A stretch of 59,994 nt of DNA from Chitinophagales bacterium (GTDB lineage: Bacteria > Bacteroidota > Bacteroidia > Chitinophagales > Saprospiraceae): positions 1 through 59,994 of the forward strand of contig JAKSDI010000230.1 of NCBI GenBank assembly GCA_022360175.1. Direction: 5' to 3'. The notes below the pieces were generated by a model. The model saw nothing but the letters and a program-made list of their open reading frames with translations, searched no databases and was not told the origin of the DNA. The translations under genes were made by a program, and so were the position numbers. Of this stretch, positions 16,305-25,672 are shown piece after piece. Positions within the stretch are counted from its first letter, which is position 1, and every line of letters begins with the position of its first letter.

Positions 16305-17039
16305 TCATTCATATATTTCATTGATCCAGGTATTGCCAGCTTTCTCCATGATGAGTAAGCCTTCTTTATTGGGGCTTAACTGTGCTCTATTTAATCCTGT
16401 ATCATCCCAAAAACTACTTCTTCCTCCTGCTTCTATATTCCATAAGTAGCCTGAATAGTTGGACATCAATACTGAAAACGAATATTTCTGAGCATATTCT
16501 GATAATAAACGATGCCCTTCATTGATACCTTTTTTTGAGAAAAAGATGCTTGGCATGTATATAGTACATTGATTGCTTTTGGCGTCTTTAGGATGTTGTT
16601 CATTATCAATATCTGCACATATAGCAAAGATAATTAGTTCATTATCAATTTTTATTGTTGGATTATAATCAAAGGAGCTGGAATAAAATTCCTCTTCTCC
16701 TTCATGGAGATATTGTTTGGTATAGATTTCTGTATTACCATCTGGTTTGAAAATAAACGAACCTATATATAGCGCGTTTTCTATTGCTATTGGAGCACCA
16801 GCTACTATTATTACCCTATGTTTTTTAGCACTTTCTTTTAAGATATTTAGTCTAGCATCAGCTTCTGTTAATGCTAATTCTTTTCCTTCCTCTCGACAGT
16901 AGCCAGTAATTGACATTTCGGGGAAAACAATCAAGTCAGCCTGACTTTGTGCAGCGAGGCGGATCATCTTTGAATGCTTTTTAAGATTTCCTTCGATGTC
17001 TCCTACTGTCGATTCTATTTGAGCTGATGCTAGTTTCAT
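16305..17039 (-). CDS. Carbon-nitrogen hydrolase (amidase branch)
   Basis: 244 residues. Nitrilase-superfamily triad E41 (VFPEMSITGY), K108 (YTKQYLHEGEEEFYS) and C141 (AICADIDNEQHP). The K-QYLHEGEE context and the short length fit N-carbamoyl-D-amino-acid amidase/omega-amidase-like branches rather than true nitrilases; the nitrilase at 2614 has quite different flanks. It lies 71 bp upstream of the HExxH gene in the same direction. Confidence 0.85.
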   Translation of the reverse strand: MKLASAQIESTVGDIEGNLKKHSKMIRLAAQSQADLIVFPEMSITGYCREEGKELALTEADARLNILKESAKKHRVIIVAGAPIAIENALYIGSFIFKPDGNTEIYTKQYLHEGEEEFYSSSFDYNPTIKIDNELIIFAICADIDNEQHPKDAKSNQCTIYMPSIFFSKKGINEGHRLLSEYAQKYSFSVLMSNYSGYLWNIEAGGRSSFWDDTGLNRAQLSPNKEGLLIMEKAGNTWINEIYE

Positions 17040-17080
17040 GTTGGTAATAGCAAAGTTTTAATAGATATCTAAATATATAT

Positions 17081-17800
17081 TTAACGCTTCAGGAGTTTTT
17101 TGAATATCAAGATATGCAAAAAAATGATTGTTGCAGGAGCAAATGCGGGAATCCAGCTAAAAGGAAATGTGCCAAATCCTTGTACACCTGCTTCGCTATT
17201 TTCTATTGCTTGCCTGGTGGTAATAATTGCGCTGCTAAGAACCGATAATATATCAGCAAGGCCTATGATATTCCAAATCCAAACCAGTGTAGTGGCATAA
17301 CTCACTTGCCTCTTCATAAAATATAGAAGAGGGATTGCCAGTGCTGCGGTAAGGATATCTCCAGCTCCTCCAATAAAAGCAAATGTATACGGTATCGCAT
17401 CATACATGTAGGTGAGGAAAAAATAAATGCCTACAAATCGGAAGAGATGGATTTGAATAAGCTGTTCAAGTCGAATATGTTCAAAAGAGATCTTAAACCA
17501 TCCCATTCTTTGGACGATAAACAAATAAAATAAAAATAAAGGAATGGCCGTAGTGACGATAATTCTGGGGGGCAATAAGTTTTCTGCAAAAAAACCAGTC
17601 AATGATATGAGGCCTACCAGAAAAAAGAAGGCAGCATAGAAGTAAATGATTTTCCTTTTTATATCCTGCCCACCTGGTATATTGCCTTGATCGTATGCCG
17701 CTTTTGCCGCATTAGCAATTAAAAGTGGAGGTATGGAAGCAAAGAGAATTGCAAATGAGATAGAGACCCAATAGGGGACATTGGTGATGTATAATTCCAT
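17081..17800 (-). CDS. Seven-helix integral membrane protein, unknown
   Basis: 239 residues with about seven hydrophobic segments: ~8-30, 48-70, 78-95, 118-138, 140-160, 165-185 and 215-235. I recognise no family motif. It is followed after 41 bp by the amidase gene and preceded after 65 bp by a Crp/Fnr gene, all in the same direction, so it is probably part of the long minus-strand run. Function unknown. Confidence 0.65.
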   Translation of the reverse strand: MELYITNVPYWVSISFAILFASIPPLLIANAAKAAYDQGNIPGGQDIKRKIIYFYAAFFFLVGLISLTGFFAENLLPPRIIVTTAIPLFLFYLFIVQRMGWFKISFEHIRLEQLIQIHLFRFVGIYFFLTYMYDAIPYTFAFIGGAGDILTAALAIPLLYFMKRQVSYATTLVWIWNIIGLADILSVLSSAIITTRQAIENSEAGVQGFGTFPFSWIPAFAPATIIFLHILIFKKLLKR

Positions 17801-17865
17801 GACTTTTTTGTTTTACACAAAGAAATATCAGGCATGGAATTTTTGAGTTGCCATATGACAACTTC

Positions 17866-18450
17866 TCACATTGACGAATCAGAAAGTGTAATTTCTTTTC
17901 TAATTCGGCTTAAAGAGTGTTTGGTGACCCCTAGATAGGTGGCAATGTATTTTAATGGTATCTGACTAACGATTTCTGGTTTGTTTTTCAATAGTTCGAG
18001 ATAACGCTCTTTGGCAGTGTACTTGTGAAAGGACAACATTCTATTGTATATGTCTACATAGTTTAGGGTCAGGAGCATTCTGCCCCATTCCCTAAACTCT
18101 GGAATATTGTGAAAACAGTATTGGACATTCTCATGGTTGATAGTCCATACTGTACATGCTGTTTGTGTTTCATAATTTTCTTCACTCGGTTTTTGCTTAA
18201 AAAAAGATAAATAATCGTTTAAAAAATCTGGAGAGGAGTAGAATCTGGTAGTAATTTCATCTCCGTTACGGTCATAGATATAACTCCTCACAATTCCGCT
18301 TTCAAGGAAATAAGATTTTTTACTGGTTTTACCTTCTTTGATAAGAAAAACTCCATTACCTATGACCTCTTTTTCAAAATACGAAGCAATAAGGTTAGCC
18401 TTTGGCATCGGCATTGGGTTCAGCTTGATTAGGTGTTCTTGTAATTCCAA
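17866..18450 (-). CDS. Crp/Fnr-family transcriptional regulator
   Basis: 194 residues from TTG 18450; starting at the first ATG (18414) would remove the first helix of the fold, so TTG is preferred. The beta roll (~20-120, GVFLIKEGKTSKKSYFLESGIVRSY) is followed by an HTH ending LKYIATYLGVTKHSLSRIRKE. The canonical cAMP-binding cassette is absent. It starts 26 bp after the serine-hydrolase gene, repeating the enzyme-then-Crp order seen twice elsewhere in this window. Confidence 0.87.
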   Translation of the reverse strand: MELQEHLIKLNPMPMPKANLIASYFEKEVIGNGVFLIKEGKTSKKSYFLESGIVRSYIYDRNGDEITTRFYSSPDFLNDYLSFFKQKPSEENYETQTACTVWTINHENVQYCFHNIPEFREWGRMLLTLNYVDIYNRMLSFHKYTAKERYLELLKNKPEIVSQIPLKYIATYLGVTKHSLSRIRKEITLSDSSM

Positions 18451-18476
18451 AGCAACTCAATTAATAGGTTTTCAAA

Positions 18477-19580
18477 TCATTTGAGAAGGAGCCTTTGTAT
18501 AGATTTCCCTAGGAATGGATTAATGGATCGTTTTGCCTTTTGAAGTGTGAAAACGGCAACAGTAGAGTTGGTATCTGGCGAATACATGACACCTGTTCCC
18601 CACCAGCCACCATGATAGTAAGCTTCATATCCAAAGTTAAAATGAAAAACCCCCAGGCAGTATTTTGATTCTTCTTGTGGAAGTACGTAAGTGTGCATTT
18701 GCTTTAATAGGGATTCATCCTCAACGATTTTTCCTTCAAACAGATGTTGAAAAAAGAGAGCTGCATCTTTAGAGTTCGTAGCAATTCCACCACCTCCGTA
18801 CAAGTCCCAGGAAGGGTTTATGTTATAAGAATCCCAATCTTGCTGATCCGAATATTGATGAGCAAGAGGAAGTGTATTGTCGGGGATTGGCTCCAGGCCT
18901 TCAAACCAGGTATGTTGGATGTTTAATGCATCAAATTTTAACAAATCCTGCATCGCGGTATAGAATGGCTCTTTAGTTTCCCTTTGTATGATTTCGGTTA
19001 ATAAGAGGTAGTTAATATCCGCATAACTGAATTTTGTGCCTGGGCTGGATTGAGGCTCACCAATTTCTATAGTTCGTTTTATTTGCTCTTCCTTTAGCCA
19101 TTGATGTTGTGGGTTTTGAACGACGAAATTAAAATAATCATCATCAACATAATCCTGAATGCCTGATGTATGCGATAGTAAATGTTTAACGGTTATTTTA
19201 TCTAAATCATAACCATCGCGTATGAATAATTTGCGTGTCTTTCGGCTTAGCAGTTTTTTTATAGGTTGATCCAGTCGAATTTTCTGCATTTCAACCAATC
19301 GTAAAATACTTGCAGCTACGTAGGGTTTGGTATTACTTGCAACGAGCACAGGTTGATCTTGATGTAAAACCTCTTGTGTTGATCGATTGGAAAGGCCAAC
19401 TGCGGATGTCCAGGATATTCCATTGTCTGGAGACTCTACATGGACTAATACACCAACGGCATCTTCATTGGCAGTATAAACAGAGTCTAACAATTGCTGA
19501 AACCGGGCTTCGAGAGATTGAGCCTGTAAGAGAATTGGAAATATAATTAAAGGAAAAAATAATACGTGATGTTTTTTCAT
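18477..19580 (-). CDS. Class C beta-lactamase-fold serine hydrolase, secreted
   Basis: 367 residues with a signal peptide (residues 1-20, FPILLQAQ). SxxK motif S82-N-T-K85; Y186-A-D188 replaces the usual YxN; an HGGWWG block stands in for KTG. D-alanyl-D-alanine carboxypeptidase or esterase activity is likely, with the YxD variant seen in some esterase members. A TAACTTTG -7 box lies at 19607-19600. The Crp/Fnr gene follows. Confidence 0.85.
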   Translation of the reverse strand: MKKHHVLFFPLIIFPILLQAQSLEARFQQLLDSVYTANEDAVGVLVHVESPDNGISWTSAVGLSNRSTQEVLHQDQPVLVASNTKPYVAASILRLVEMQKIRLDQPIKKLLSRKTRKLFIRDGYDLDKITVKHLLSHTSGIQDYVDDDYFNFVVQNPQHQWLKEEQIKRTIEIGEPQSSPGTKFSYADINYLLLTEIIQRETKEPFYTAMQDLLKFDALNIQHTWFEGLEPIPDNTLPLAHQYSDQQDWDSYNINPSWDLYGGGGIATNSKDAALFFQHLFEGKIVEDESLLKQMHTYVLPQEESKYCLGVFHFNFGYEAYYHGGWWGTGVMYSPDTNSTVAVFTLQKAKRSINPFLGKSIQRLLLK

Positions 19581-19599
19581 GGTGATTGCTTAGTTTATA

Positions 19600-19607
19600 C
19601 AAAGTTA
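19600..19607 (-). promoter_or_regulatory. -7 element of the serine-hydrolase/Crp operon
   Basis: On the minus strand TAACTTTG matches TAnnTTTG exactly, about 20 bp before the ATG at 19580. No TTG is found at the standard -33 spacing. It may be the promoter for the run of same-strand genes below it. Confidence 0.4.
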
Positions 19608-19644
19608 TCCATCAATTCTCAATTTTATAGAAACACCAGCACTT

Positions 19645-20865
19645 CTAAGGATTTTTTAGCAAACTTCCTACGTATTTGAATATAGTACTTCTTATTCTGT
19701 TAAAATCTTTCTCTAGAGAGTCATTGCCATACAAGCTGTTATTTATAAAAATAACAATTCCTGCATTTCCCTGAGTGGTGAACAGGGTCCAGCTTACAAT
19801 TCCTGGGTCTGCTCCATTCATTGTGATATTGTCTCCTTCTTCATTGACAGACCACATTAAGCCTTTTGATGTATCAAATTGTCCATTGGGGAAGTATGCT
19901 TGGGTTAATTGATTACTCATCATTTGTTTGTAAGACTCAAAAGTTAGAAGGCGCCCTTCTTTATTTAATCCCTTGATCATGTCAATTAAAAATAAAGAGA
20001 AATCGGCAATACTAGTGAAAAGGCCCCCATCAGGATAAGTTATGAGTTCATATTGAGGAATGAGCAACCCATTTGACAAATAATGTGAGGCTAAATGTTC
20101 ACTGGGTATTTTTGAAATATCCCAGAAGCTATTGTTCATACCGAGCTCATCGAGGATTTCAGTTTTTGTATATTCTGAAAAGGATTTACCAGAAACTTTT
20201 TCAATGATGAATGCTAATAATGTGGCTCCTAAATTCGTGTATTGATATTGAGTGCCAGGGGTAGATTGATTGAAGTTATCATTGCTATACCATTCTCCAC
20301 TTTCGCAAAATGTATTGTGCAAAAAACGCTCCATTGATATAGGCTTGTTTTTGCGATATATTTCGAAATACGCTTCATATCCTTCGGGTAGCTCTTCTTT
20401 CTTAAAATTGATAGAGTCGAGGAATAAATACGTTTTTTCAATCAACATATCATCCAAGCCATCTGTCAGGCTAGAGGTATGGGTAGCTAGTTGTCTAATG
20501 GTGATATCTACATCAGGGTGATAGGGAGTACGTATATTAAAAGGTAAAAACTTATTGATGGGGTCGTCCAATTTAATTTTGCCCTTATCAATGAGTGTCA
20601 TTAGTGAAACACCAATAAGTGTTTTAGTAATCGAACCTATATTAATGATCGTATTCTCTGTAAAAGGAGTTTGTTGTTCCTGGTTTGAATATCCAAAGCC
20701 TTTTTTATAGAGTATTTTTTCTTTGCTGACAATGGCTATTGAAAAACCAGGTATTTCGCTTTCCATTGCAATATCTGCTAAGTCATAAGTCAAAGAGTCT
20801 TTTACCGATTGTGCAGATAGATGAAGGCTTATCGATATTACTACTAAGGTGAAAATAGTTCTCAT
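19645..20865 (-). CDS. Class C beta-lactamase-fold serine hydrolase, secreted
   Basis: 406 residues from ATG 20865 (a TTG at 20880 adds five residues before the signal peptide and is not needed). Signal peptide ends SLHLSAQS. SxxK is S78-I-T-K81 and YxN is in QYQYTNLGA. The third motif is atypical (MNGADPGIVSW rather than HxG). It is divergent in sequence from the other two paralogs here, and the spacing to 18477 (64 bp after the stop) suggests possible co-transcription. Confidence 0.85.
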   Translation of the reverse strand: MRTIFTLVVISISLHLSAQSVKDSLTYDLADIAMESEIPGFSIAIVSKEKILYKKGFGYSNQEQQTPFTENTIINIGSITKTLIGVSLMTLIDKGKIKLDDPINKFLPFNIRTPYHPDVDITIRQLATHTSSLTDGLDDMLIEKTYLFLDSINFKKEELPEGYEAYFEIYRKNKPISMERFLHNTFCESGEWYSNDNFNQSTPGTQYQYTNLGATLLAFIIEKVSGKSFSEYTKTEILDELGMNNSFWDISKIPSEHLASHYLSNGLLIPQYELITYPDGGLFTSIADFSLFLIDMIKGLNKEGRLLTFESYKQMMSNQLTQAYFPNGQFDTSKGLMWSVNEEGDNITMNGADPGIVSWTLFTTQGNAGIVIFINNSLYGNDSLEKDFNRIRSTIFKYVGSLLKNP

Positions 20866-20925
20866 TTCTGTTTTTAACAAAAATACCTCAGCTTCATAAG
20901 TTAAAATAGGATTATTGAGACACCT

Positions 20926-21759
20926 TTATTTAAAGGTCCAATAAAGATCTCTTTCGCCAAATTTTTGAATGCTTGAAAATACTTGCTTTGGATTTTGACC
21001 TGTTTTCTTTTTGAAATGCTTGATGAAATCAGATTGGTCATAGTAGTTGTAATCATAGGCCAATTCTGTGAAGCTTGGCTTTGGAAATCGTTGTAAATAG
21101 TCATCCAAAGCAGTCCGGAATTTAACTACTTGTCTAAATTGTTCTATGCTGCAACCCAGATGTTTTCGAAAAAGCCTTAAAACGGTTCTTCTATTGATGC
21201 CAAATTGTTGATCTATGTGAGCCTGAGAAATATTCCCTTTGTACTCCATTATTACTTTTATGATCTGTATGATCCGGCTTTCATCAAAAGCTGTTAGCTG
21301 TTTTAAAAAAAAATCATCCATCAGCTCAACTTTAGTATCGACCTCTTTTTCTCCAAAAACATGTAGCATAATATCATTGAATCCGGTCCAATACTCCTTA
21401 AGCATCATTACTGGCTGGGGAGCAAAAGAACAGAAGTTTTCTTTGAGAAAATGATTAATTCCTAAAACAGTAAAATTGACTCCTATAATGTTTAGTTGCC
21501 CTTTGAGAACTGCATTCTTTGATGGGCTACAGTTATTGGTAAAGATTGCCGAAATACCTTTGGGAGCATGATGGCTGAGTATTCGAGTGCCTTCGTTTAG
21601 CTCAATTCGGGTCTGAAAATGAATGTTTAAAGTAGTTCTATAATGCGGATAATGTCTGAATTCTGTGAAGTTATCAGGGCTGGTCTCAATAAAATAATAG
21701 CTGTTTATATACTTGGATAGAATATCATTTTTGGGTACAGCATGTTTAATCAAAATCAT
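20926..21759 (-). CDS. AraC-family transcriptional regulator
   Basis: 277 residues with a unique N-terminal sensing domain (~1-165) and a C-terminal double HTH (~180-275): ISQAHIDQQFGINRRTVLRLFRKHLGCS followed by FTELAYDYNYYDQSDFIKHFKKKTGQNPKQV, the AraC/XylS signature. The N-terminal domain starts with a PKNDILSKYINSYYFIE pattern seen in the DUF6597-type regulators of Bacteroidota. It probably controls the serine hydrolase immediately downstream (61 bp). Effector unknown. Confidence 0.9.
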   Translation of the reverse strand: MILIKHAVPKNDILSKYINSYYFIETSPDNFTEFRHYPHYRTTLNIHFQTRIELNEGTRILSHHAPKGISAIFTNNCSPSKNAVLKGQLNIIGVNFTVLGINHFLKENFCSFAPQPVMMLKEYWTGFNDIMLHVFGEKEVDTKVELMDDFFLKQLTAFDESRIIQIIKVIMEYKGNISQAHIDQQFGINRRTVLRLFRKHLGCSIEQFRQVVKFRTALDDYLQRFPKPSFTELAYDYNYYDQSDFIKHFKKKTGQNPKQVFSSIQKFGERDLYWTFK

Positions 21760-21868
21760 ATGACTAATTTACTTGCATTAGACCTTCAGCTTCTATGATG
21801 GTAAAGATAGCCTTCTCTTCATGAAGACGGATGCTTTGAAGATGTTTTCATACCAGATAAAAACAAAA

Positions 21869-21894
21869 AAGTGCCTCACATAGTGAAGGCACTT
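21869..21894 (-). terminator. Intrinsic terminator of the DUF1330 gene
   Basis: On the minus strand, AAGTGCCT and AGGCACTT form the stem around a short loop, followed by TTTTTTGTTTTT. It lies 34 bp past the DUF1330 stop codon. Confidence 0.75.
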
Positions 21895-21927
21895 GTAGTT
21901 TCAATGGTTGAAATTTCCAAAATAAAC

Positions 21928-22230
21928 TTAAGCAAGTTCATCTTTAGCTTCAATCAGATAATGGTGGCTTACAGAACCTTCTGTACGTGCTTTAAGATGA
22001 GGGGCATATTCTGGATCGTTCATAAAAGCCATCGCTGCTTCCTTCGAAGGCCATTCGAGAATGATACGAAGTGCGGCTTCCTGGGTTTCTCCTTCCACTT
22101 GTTCGTGACTGGCTGTACGAGCAAGGTATTTTCCTCCATGTTTAGCAACCAATCTATTGGCAGTAGGTAAATAATCAGGAATCCATGAATCGGTAGATGG
22201 TGTAACATCTAATACTGAATAATAAGCCAT
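21928..22230 (-). CDS. DUF1330-family protein
   Basis: 100 residues. DUF1330 is a ferredoxin-like dimeric alpha/beta-barrel fold. The pattern MAYYSVLDVTPSTDSW, AKHGGKYLARTAS, ILEWPSKEAAMAFMNDPEY is characteristic. Function unknown; homologs are small cytosolic proteins. Monocistronic, with its own terminator. Confidence 0.88.
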   Translation of the reverse strand: MAYYSVLDVTPSTDSWIPDYLPTANRLVAKHGGKYLARTASHEQVEGETQEAALRIILEWPSKEAAMAFMNDPEYAPHLKARTEGSVSHHYLIEAKDELA

Positions 22231-22483
22231 GTTTTAAATTTTAGTATTTATAATACTGCAAAGATGACGGCTTTGGCACTGCTTGTCGAGGTACCAAAAT
22301 TGGTTGTTATGGTATTGGTAGAGGTTTTACTGATCAATCATAGAAAATGTACTGTTTGAGTGAGGTAAGACTCAATAGTTTACAAGCTAATACTCTTTTT
22401 ACATTTCTCTCATTATCAGGTGTTGACAAATATCACCCTCTAAATAGACAGGGTTGACTATTACTATACAAGTCACTTTTTTC

Positions 22484-22491
22484 TATATTTG
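22484..22491 (+). promoter_or_regulatory. -7 element of the methylmalonyl-CoA mutase gene
   Basis: TATATTTG matches TAnnTTTG exactly, 24 bp before ATG 22516. A TTGAC at 22454-22458 is 27 bp away, longer than the usual 17-23 bp. The position argues that the apparent TTG start at 22489 is not used. No cobalamin riboswitch-like element is visible upstream. Confidence 0.45.
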
Positions 22492-22515
22492 GATGTAGTA
22501 ATTAAAAGTACAATT

Positions 22516-24657
22516 ATGGCACGCCCGGATTTTAGTAGAATCGAATTAGATACCAGCTTGTTGCGTGAAAAAACGCCAGCGGTAGCAAGAGAAAATTGGG
22601 AAACTCCGGAACAAATCAATGTTCCACCAGTATTGGGGCCGGAACATGTAAAAGGTTTATCTCATCTGTCTTTTCCAGCAGGATTACCTCCTTATTTACG
22701 TGGCCCTTATAGCTCTATGTATACGGTGCGTCCCTGGACAATACGACAGTATGCGGGTTTTTCTACAGCAGAAGAAAGCAATGCCTTTTATCGTCGTAAC
22801 CTGGAACAAGGACAAAAAGGGCTGTCGGTAGCTTTTGATTTGGCTACACATAGAGGCTATGATTCCGATCATGAGCGGGTGACTGGTGATGTAGGAAAAG
22901 CGGGGGTAGCAATTGATACAGTGGAAGATATGAAAATCCTTTTTGATCAGATTCCGCTGGATAAGATGTCAGTATCTATGACAATGAATGGAGCAGTGAT
23001 TCCAGTTATGGCCTTTTATATCATTGCTGCGGAAGAACAGGGCGTTGCTCCGGCTCAGCTGAGTGGTACCATACAGAATGATATTCTGAAAGAGTTTATG
23101 GTGCGCAATACCTATATCTACCCACCACTACCTTCTATGCGTATCATTGCTGATATCTTTGAGTACACGGCTCAGCATATGCCGCGCTTTAATTCCATTA
23201 GTATTAGTGGGTACCATATGCACGAGGCGGGTGCTCCTGCACATATGGAGTTGGCTTATACACTGGCCGATGGGCTAGAATATATCCGTGCAGGTATTAA
23301 AGCAGGGCTTAAGATTGATAATTTTGCCCCACGTTTGTCTTTCTTCTGGGGGATTGGTATGAATCACTTTATGGAGATTGCCAAAATGCGTGCAGGCAGA
23401 ATGCTTTGGTCAAAAATTGTAAAACAATTTAACCCAGAGAATCCGAAGTCTATGGCATTGCGTACGCATAGCCAAACATCTGGCTGGAGCCTTACAGAGC
23501 AAGACCCATTCAATAATGTAGCACGCACTTGTATAGAAGCATTGGCTGCAGTATTAGGAGGTACTCAATCACTTCATACTAATTCATTAGATGAGGCCAT
23601 TGCATTGCCTACAGACTTTTCTGCCAAGATAGCTCGTGATACTCAGATATACCTGCAAAAAGAAACAGATGTAACCAGATCTGTAGACCCCTGGGCAGGC
23701 TCTTATTATGTAGAATATCTCACGGATCAACTAGTAAAAGGAGCCTGGAAGCTAATTGAAGAAGTAGAAGGTTTGGGAGGAATGGCAAAAGCCATAGAAG
23801 AAGGCCTGCCAAAACTACGTATCGAAGAGGCTGCCGCTCGCAAACAAGCCCGTATAGATAGTGGTAAAGACCAGATTGTAGGGGTTAATATATTTGACCA
23901 GGTAGAGCAAGATCCGATCGACATATTAGAAGTGGATAATACTGCTGTACGAGAGGCACAGATCAAACGCATCAACGAAGTAAAAGCTAATAGAGATGAA
24001 GCGGCTGTACAAGAAGCATTGGAAGCTTTATATCAATGTGCTAAAACAGGGGAAGGGAATATATTAGATAAGGCCGTAGCCGCAGCCCGCCTTCGAGCTA
24101 CATTGGGAGAGATATCTGAAGCGATGGAACGCGATTTTGGTAGGTATGTAGCTCAAACTAAATCTGTATCAGGGGTTTATTCCAGTGAAATTAGTGCTGA
24201 TGAAGCTTTTCGCCAGGCACGAGTTTTAGCAGATGAATTTACCGAACTGGATGGCCGCCGTCCTCGTATTATGGTGGCTAAACTGGGGCAGGACGGCCAC
24301 GACCGCGGTGCTAAGGTGATTGCTACCAGTTTTGCAGATTTAGGTTTCGATGTAGATATAGGCCCTCTTTTCCAAACACCGGGAGAAGCTGCTCGTCAGG
24401 CTGCTGAAAATGATGTACATATCCTTGGTATTTCATCTCTTGCTGCAGGACACAAAACTCTGGTGCCTCAAACTATCGAAGCCCTAAAGGCATTGGGTAG
24501 AGAAGATATTATGGTTGTTGTAGGAGGGGTTATCCCTGCTCAGGATTACGAATATCTGTATGATCATGGTGTAGCAGGTGTATTTGGGCCTGGTACTAAA
24601 ATTGCAAAAGCTGCAATGCAGATTTTACAAGTTTTAATAGAAAGTGAGCCTGTGTAA
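22516..24657 (+). CDS. Methylmalonyl-CoA mutase, large (catalytic) subunit
   Basis: 713 residues from ATG 22516. Interconverts methylmalonyl-CoA and succinyl-CoA using adenosylcobalamin. The N-terminal TIM barrel contains [20 protein letters not shown] and the CoA-binding blocks. The C-terminal B12-binding domain has DGHDRG (D593, axial H595) followed by [12 protein letters not shown] and [12 protein letters not shown]. The length fits the MutB/ScpA chain that carries both substrate and B12 domains. Neither a small subunit nor a MeaB/ArgK chaperone gene is adjacent, so they lie elsewhere or the enzyme is the Sbm-like homomeric form. Confidence 0.95.
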   Translation: MARPDFSRIELDTSLLREKTPAVARENWETPEQINVPPVLGPEHVKGLSHLSFPAGLPPYLRGPYSSMYTVRPWTIRQYAGFSTAEESNAFYRRNLEQGQKGLSVAFDLATHRGYDSDHERVTGDVGKAGVAIDTVEDMKILFDQIPLDKMSVSMTMNGAVIPVMAFYIIAAEEQGVAPAQLSGTIQNDILKEFMVRNTYIYPPLPSMRIIADIFEYTAQHMPRFNSISISGYHMHEAGAPAHMELAYTLADGLEYIRAGIKAGLKIDNFAPRLSFFWGIGMNHFMEIAKMRAGRMLWSKIVKQFNPENPKSMALRTHSQTSGWSLTEQDPFNNVARTCIEALAAVLGGTQSLHTNSLDEAIALPTDFSAKIARDTQIYLQKETDVTRSVDPWAGSYYVEYLTDQLVKGAWKLIEEVEGLGGMAKAIEEGLPKLRIEEAAARKQARIDSGKDQIVGVNIFDQVEQDPIDILEVDNTAVREAQIKRINEVKANRDEAAVQEALEALYQCAKTGEGNILDKAVAAARLRATLGEISEAMERDFGRYVAQTKSVSGVYSSEISADEAFRQARVLADEFTELDGRRPRIMVAKLGQDGHDRGAKVIATSFADLGFDVDIGPLFQTPGEAARQAAENDVHILGISSLAAGHKTLVPQTIEALKALGREDIMVVVGGVIPAQDYEYLYDHGVAGVFGPGTKIAKAAMQILQVLIESEPV

Positions 24658-24690
24658 ATCTGAAATAAGCTCTAAATTAAAAAGTACCAG

Positions 24691-24739
24691 CAGGGTTCAT
24701 TCCGAAAACCAGATTTTTGGCAATCATAAATGAACCCTG
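24691..24739 (+). terminator. Hairpin downstream of the mutase gene
   Basis: The perfect 10-bp arms CAGGGTTCAT (24691-24700) and ATGAACCCTG (24730-24739) lie 33 bp after the mutase stop, enclosing an imperfect inner stem (CCGAAAACC / ATTTTTGG). It separates convergent genes. No strong U-tract. Confidence 0.5.
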
Positions 24740-24784
24740 TGGCACAAGACAAATAGCAATTAGGTATTATTATTCTTTGATGCT

Positions 24785-25597
24785 TTATTGCCAGACGCTC
24801 AAGCGACCACTTTGTTCCATCGCTTTTAGCTCATTAACCAATCGATCATTGGCATTAGGAGCAAATAGGCTTGCTTGCTGTCGGTCATCATGTACTTCAA
24901 TTTGTAATTCTTTGGCAAATTGTTTTGCTAAATCACCAAGATTACGAGCATAAGCTTCGCTTTTCCCCATACTCATGAAGAGGTCAATGATAGCAGTACG
25001 GATCATTTCATGTTGATCGAGTTGCTGCAACATTTGCCTTTGAGATTTTCCTCTTGCTTCTTTCCCTTGAGACATTAGCTGTCGTCTCAGTTTATTAGCA
25101 GAGTATCCCATCAGCTGGGCGCGGTATTTCCACCAGTTGCGGGAATCACCACCATTGCGCATTTCGTATACTTTCAAATGACTCTTTTCAGCAGCTTGCT
25201 GGCAGGAGACCATACTCATAGCTTTGGTCAATTCCAATACTTTAGTTACCTGCTCTTTGCTGAGTACATCAGTACTTTCTATGGTATCTTCCATATTGGA
25301 TAACCACTTCGCAAATTTCAGCTTTACCTTGCTGCGAGAGCCTAGCGTAATTTGCTTAGCTAGCTCAATTGTGAGGTAATAATCCCTGATGAGTGTATTG
25401 GCACCTTTCAATTTACGTTGTGCATAATCTCTCATCTTTTCAGGTCTCCTGATACCATCATGGAACTCATAAACATCCTGCAACCAACGTTTTATATTAG
25501 TAGCGTAGTGATGATCTGTAAGTTGTAGTGCTTGATGTAATTCTGTAGCAGCTACCACTTTTGTTCCCTTTTTGCTGATGTATACTTGAAGTGTCAT
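24785..25597 (-). CDS. AntA/AntB-like (phage antirepressor-type) N-terminal domain protein
   Basis: 270 residues from ATG 25597; a TTG at 25654 would give a long leader overlapping the promoter and is rejected. Residues ~1-90 (VVAATELHQALQLTDHHYATNIKRWLQD, then YYLTIELAKQITL) match the pattern of phage antirepressor AntA/AntB-type domains: LHxxL, a W-x-x-D/E segment, LTxxxAKxL. The rest is helical and basic. Such domains are usually phage-borne, but no phage gene surrounds it. It lies 76 bp downstream of clpP on the same strand but also has its own promoter. Role unknown, possibly regulatory. Confidence 0.6.
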   Translation of the reverse strand: MTLQVYISKKGTKVVAATELHQALQLTDHHYATNIKRWLQDVYEFHDGIRRPEKMRDYAQRKLKGANTLIRDYYLTIELAKQITLGSRSKVKLKFAKWLSNMEDTIESTDVLSKEQVTKVLELTKAMSMVSCQQAAEKSHLKVYEMRNGGDSRNWWKYRAQLMGYSANKLRRQLMSQGKEARGKSQRQMLQQLDQHEMIRTAIIDLFMSMGKSEAYARNLGDLAKQFAKELQIEVHDDRQQASLFAPNANDRLVNELKAMEQSGRLSVWQ

Positions 25598-25623
25598 AGT
25601 AGTAAGAATACTGATTACAAAAA

Positions 25624-25655
25624 CAAATATGCACAATTTGTTTTGTTTTTGCAAA
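25624..25655 (-). promoter_or_regulatory. Promoter of the AntA-like gene
   Basis: On the minus strand, TTTG (25655-25652), a 20-bp spacer and CATATTTG (25631-25624) give seven of eight matches to TAnnTTTG. TTGCAAAAACAAAA in its -33 region also occurs at the -33 region of the flavoprotein gene (1836-1876). Expected leader about 20 nt. Confidence 0.5.
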
Positions 25656-25672
25656 TTTTAAAACAAAAAATA

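Noticed and set aside
22231-22515. Cobalamin riboswitch before the B12-dependent mutase
   Set aside because: No B12-box-like element or long structured leader is visible in the gap; only a -7 box is seen.
24785-25654. AntA-like protein as evidence for a prophage
   Set aside because: No integrase, capsid, tail, terminase or attachment repeat is found around it; composition is like the neighbours.
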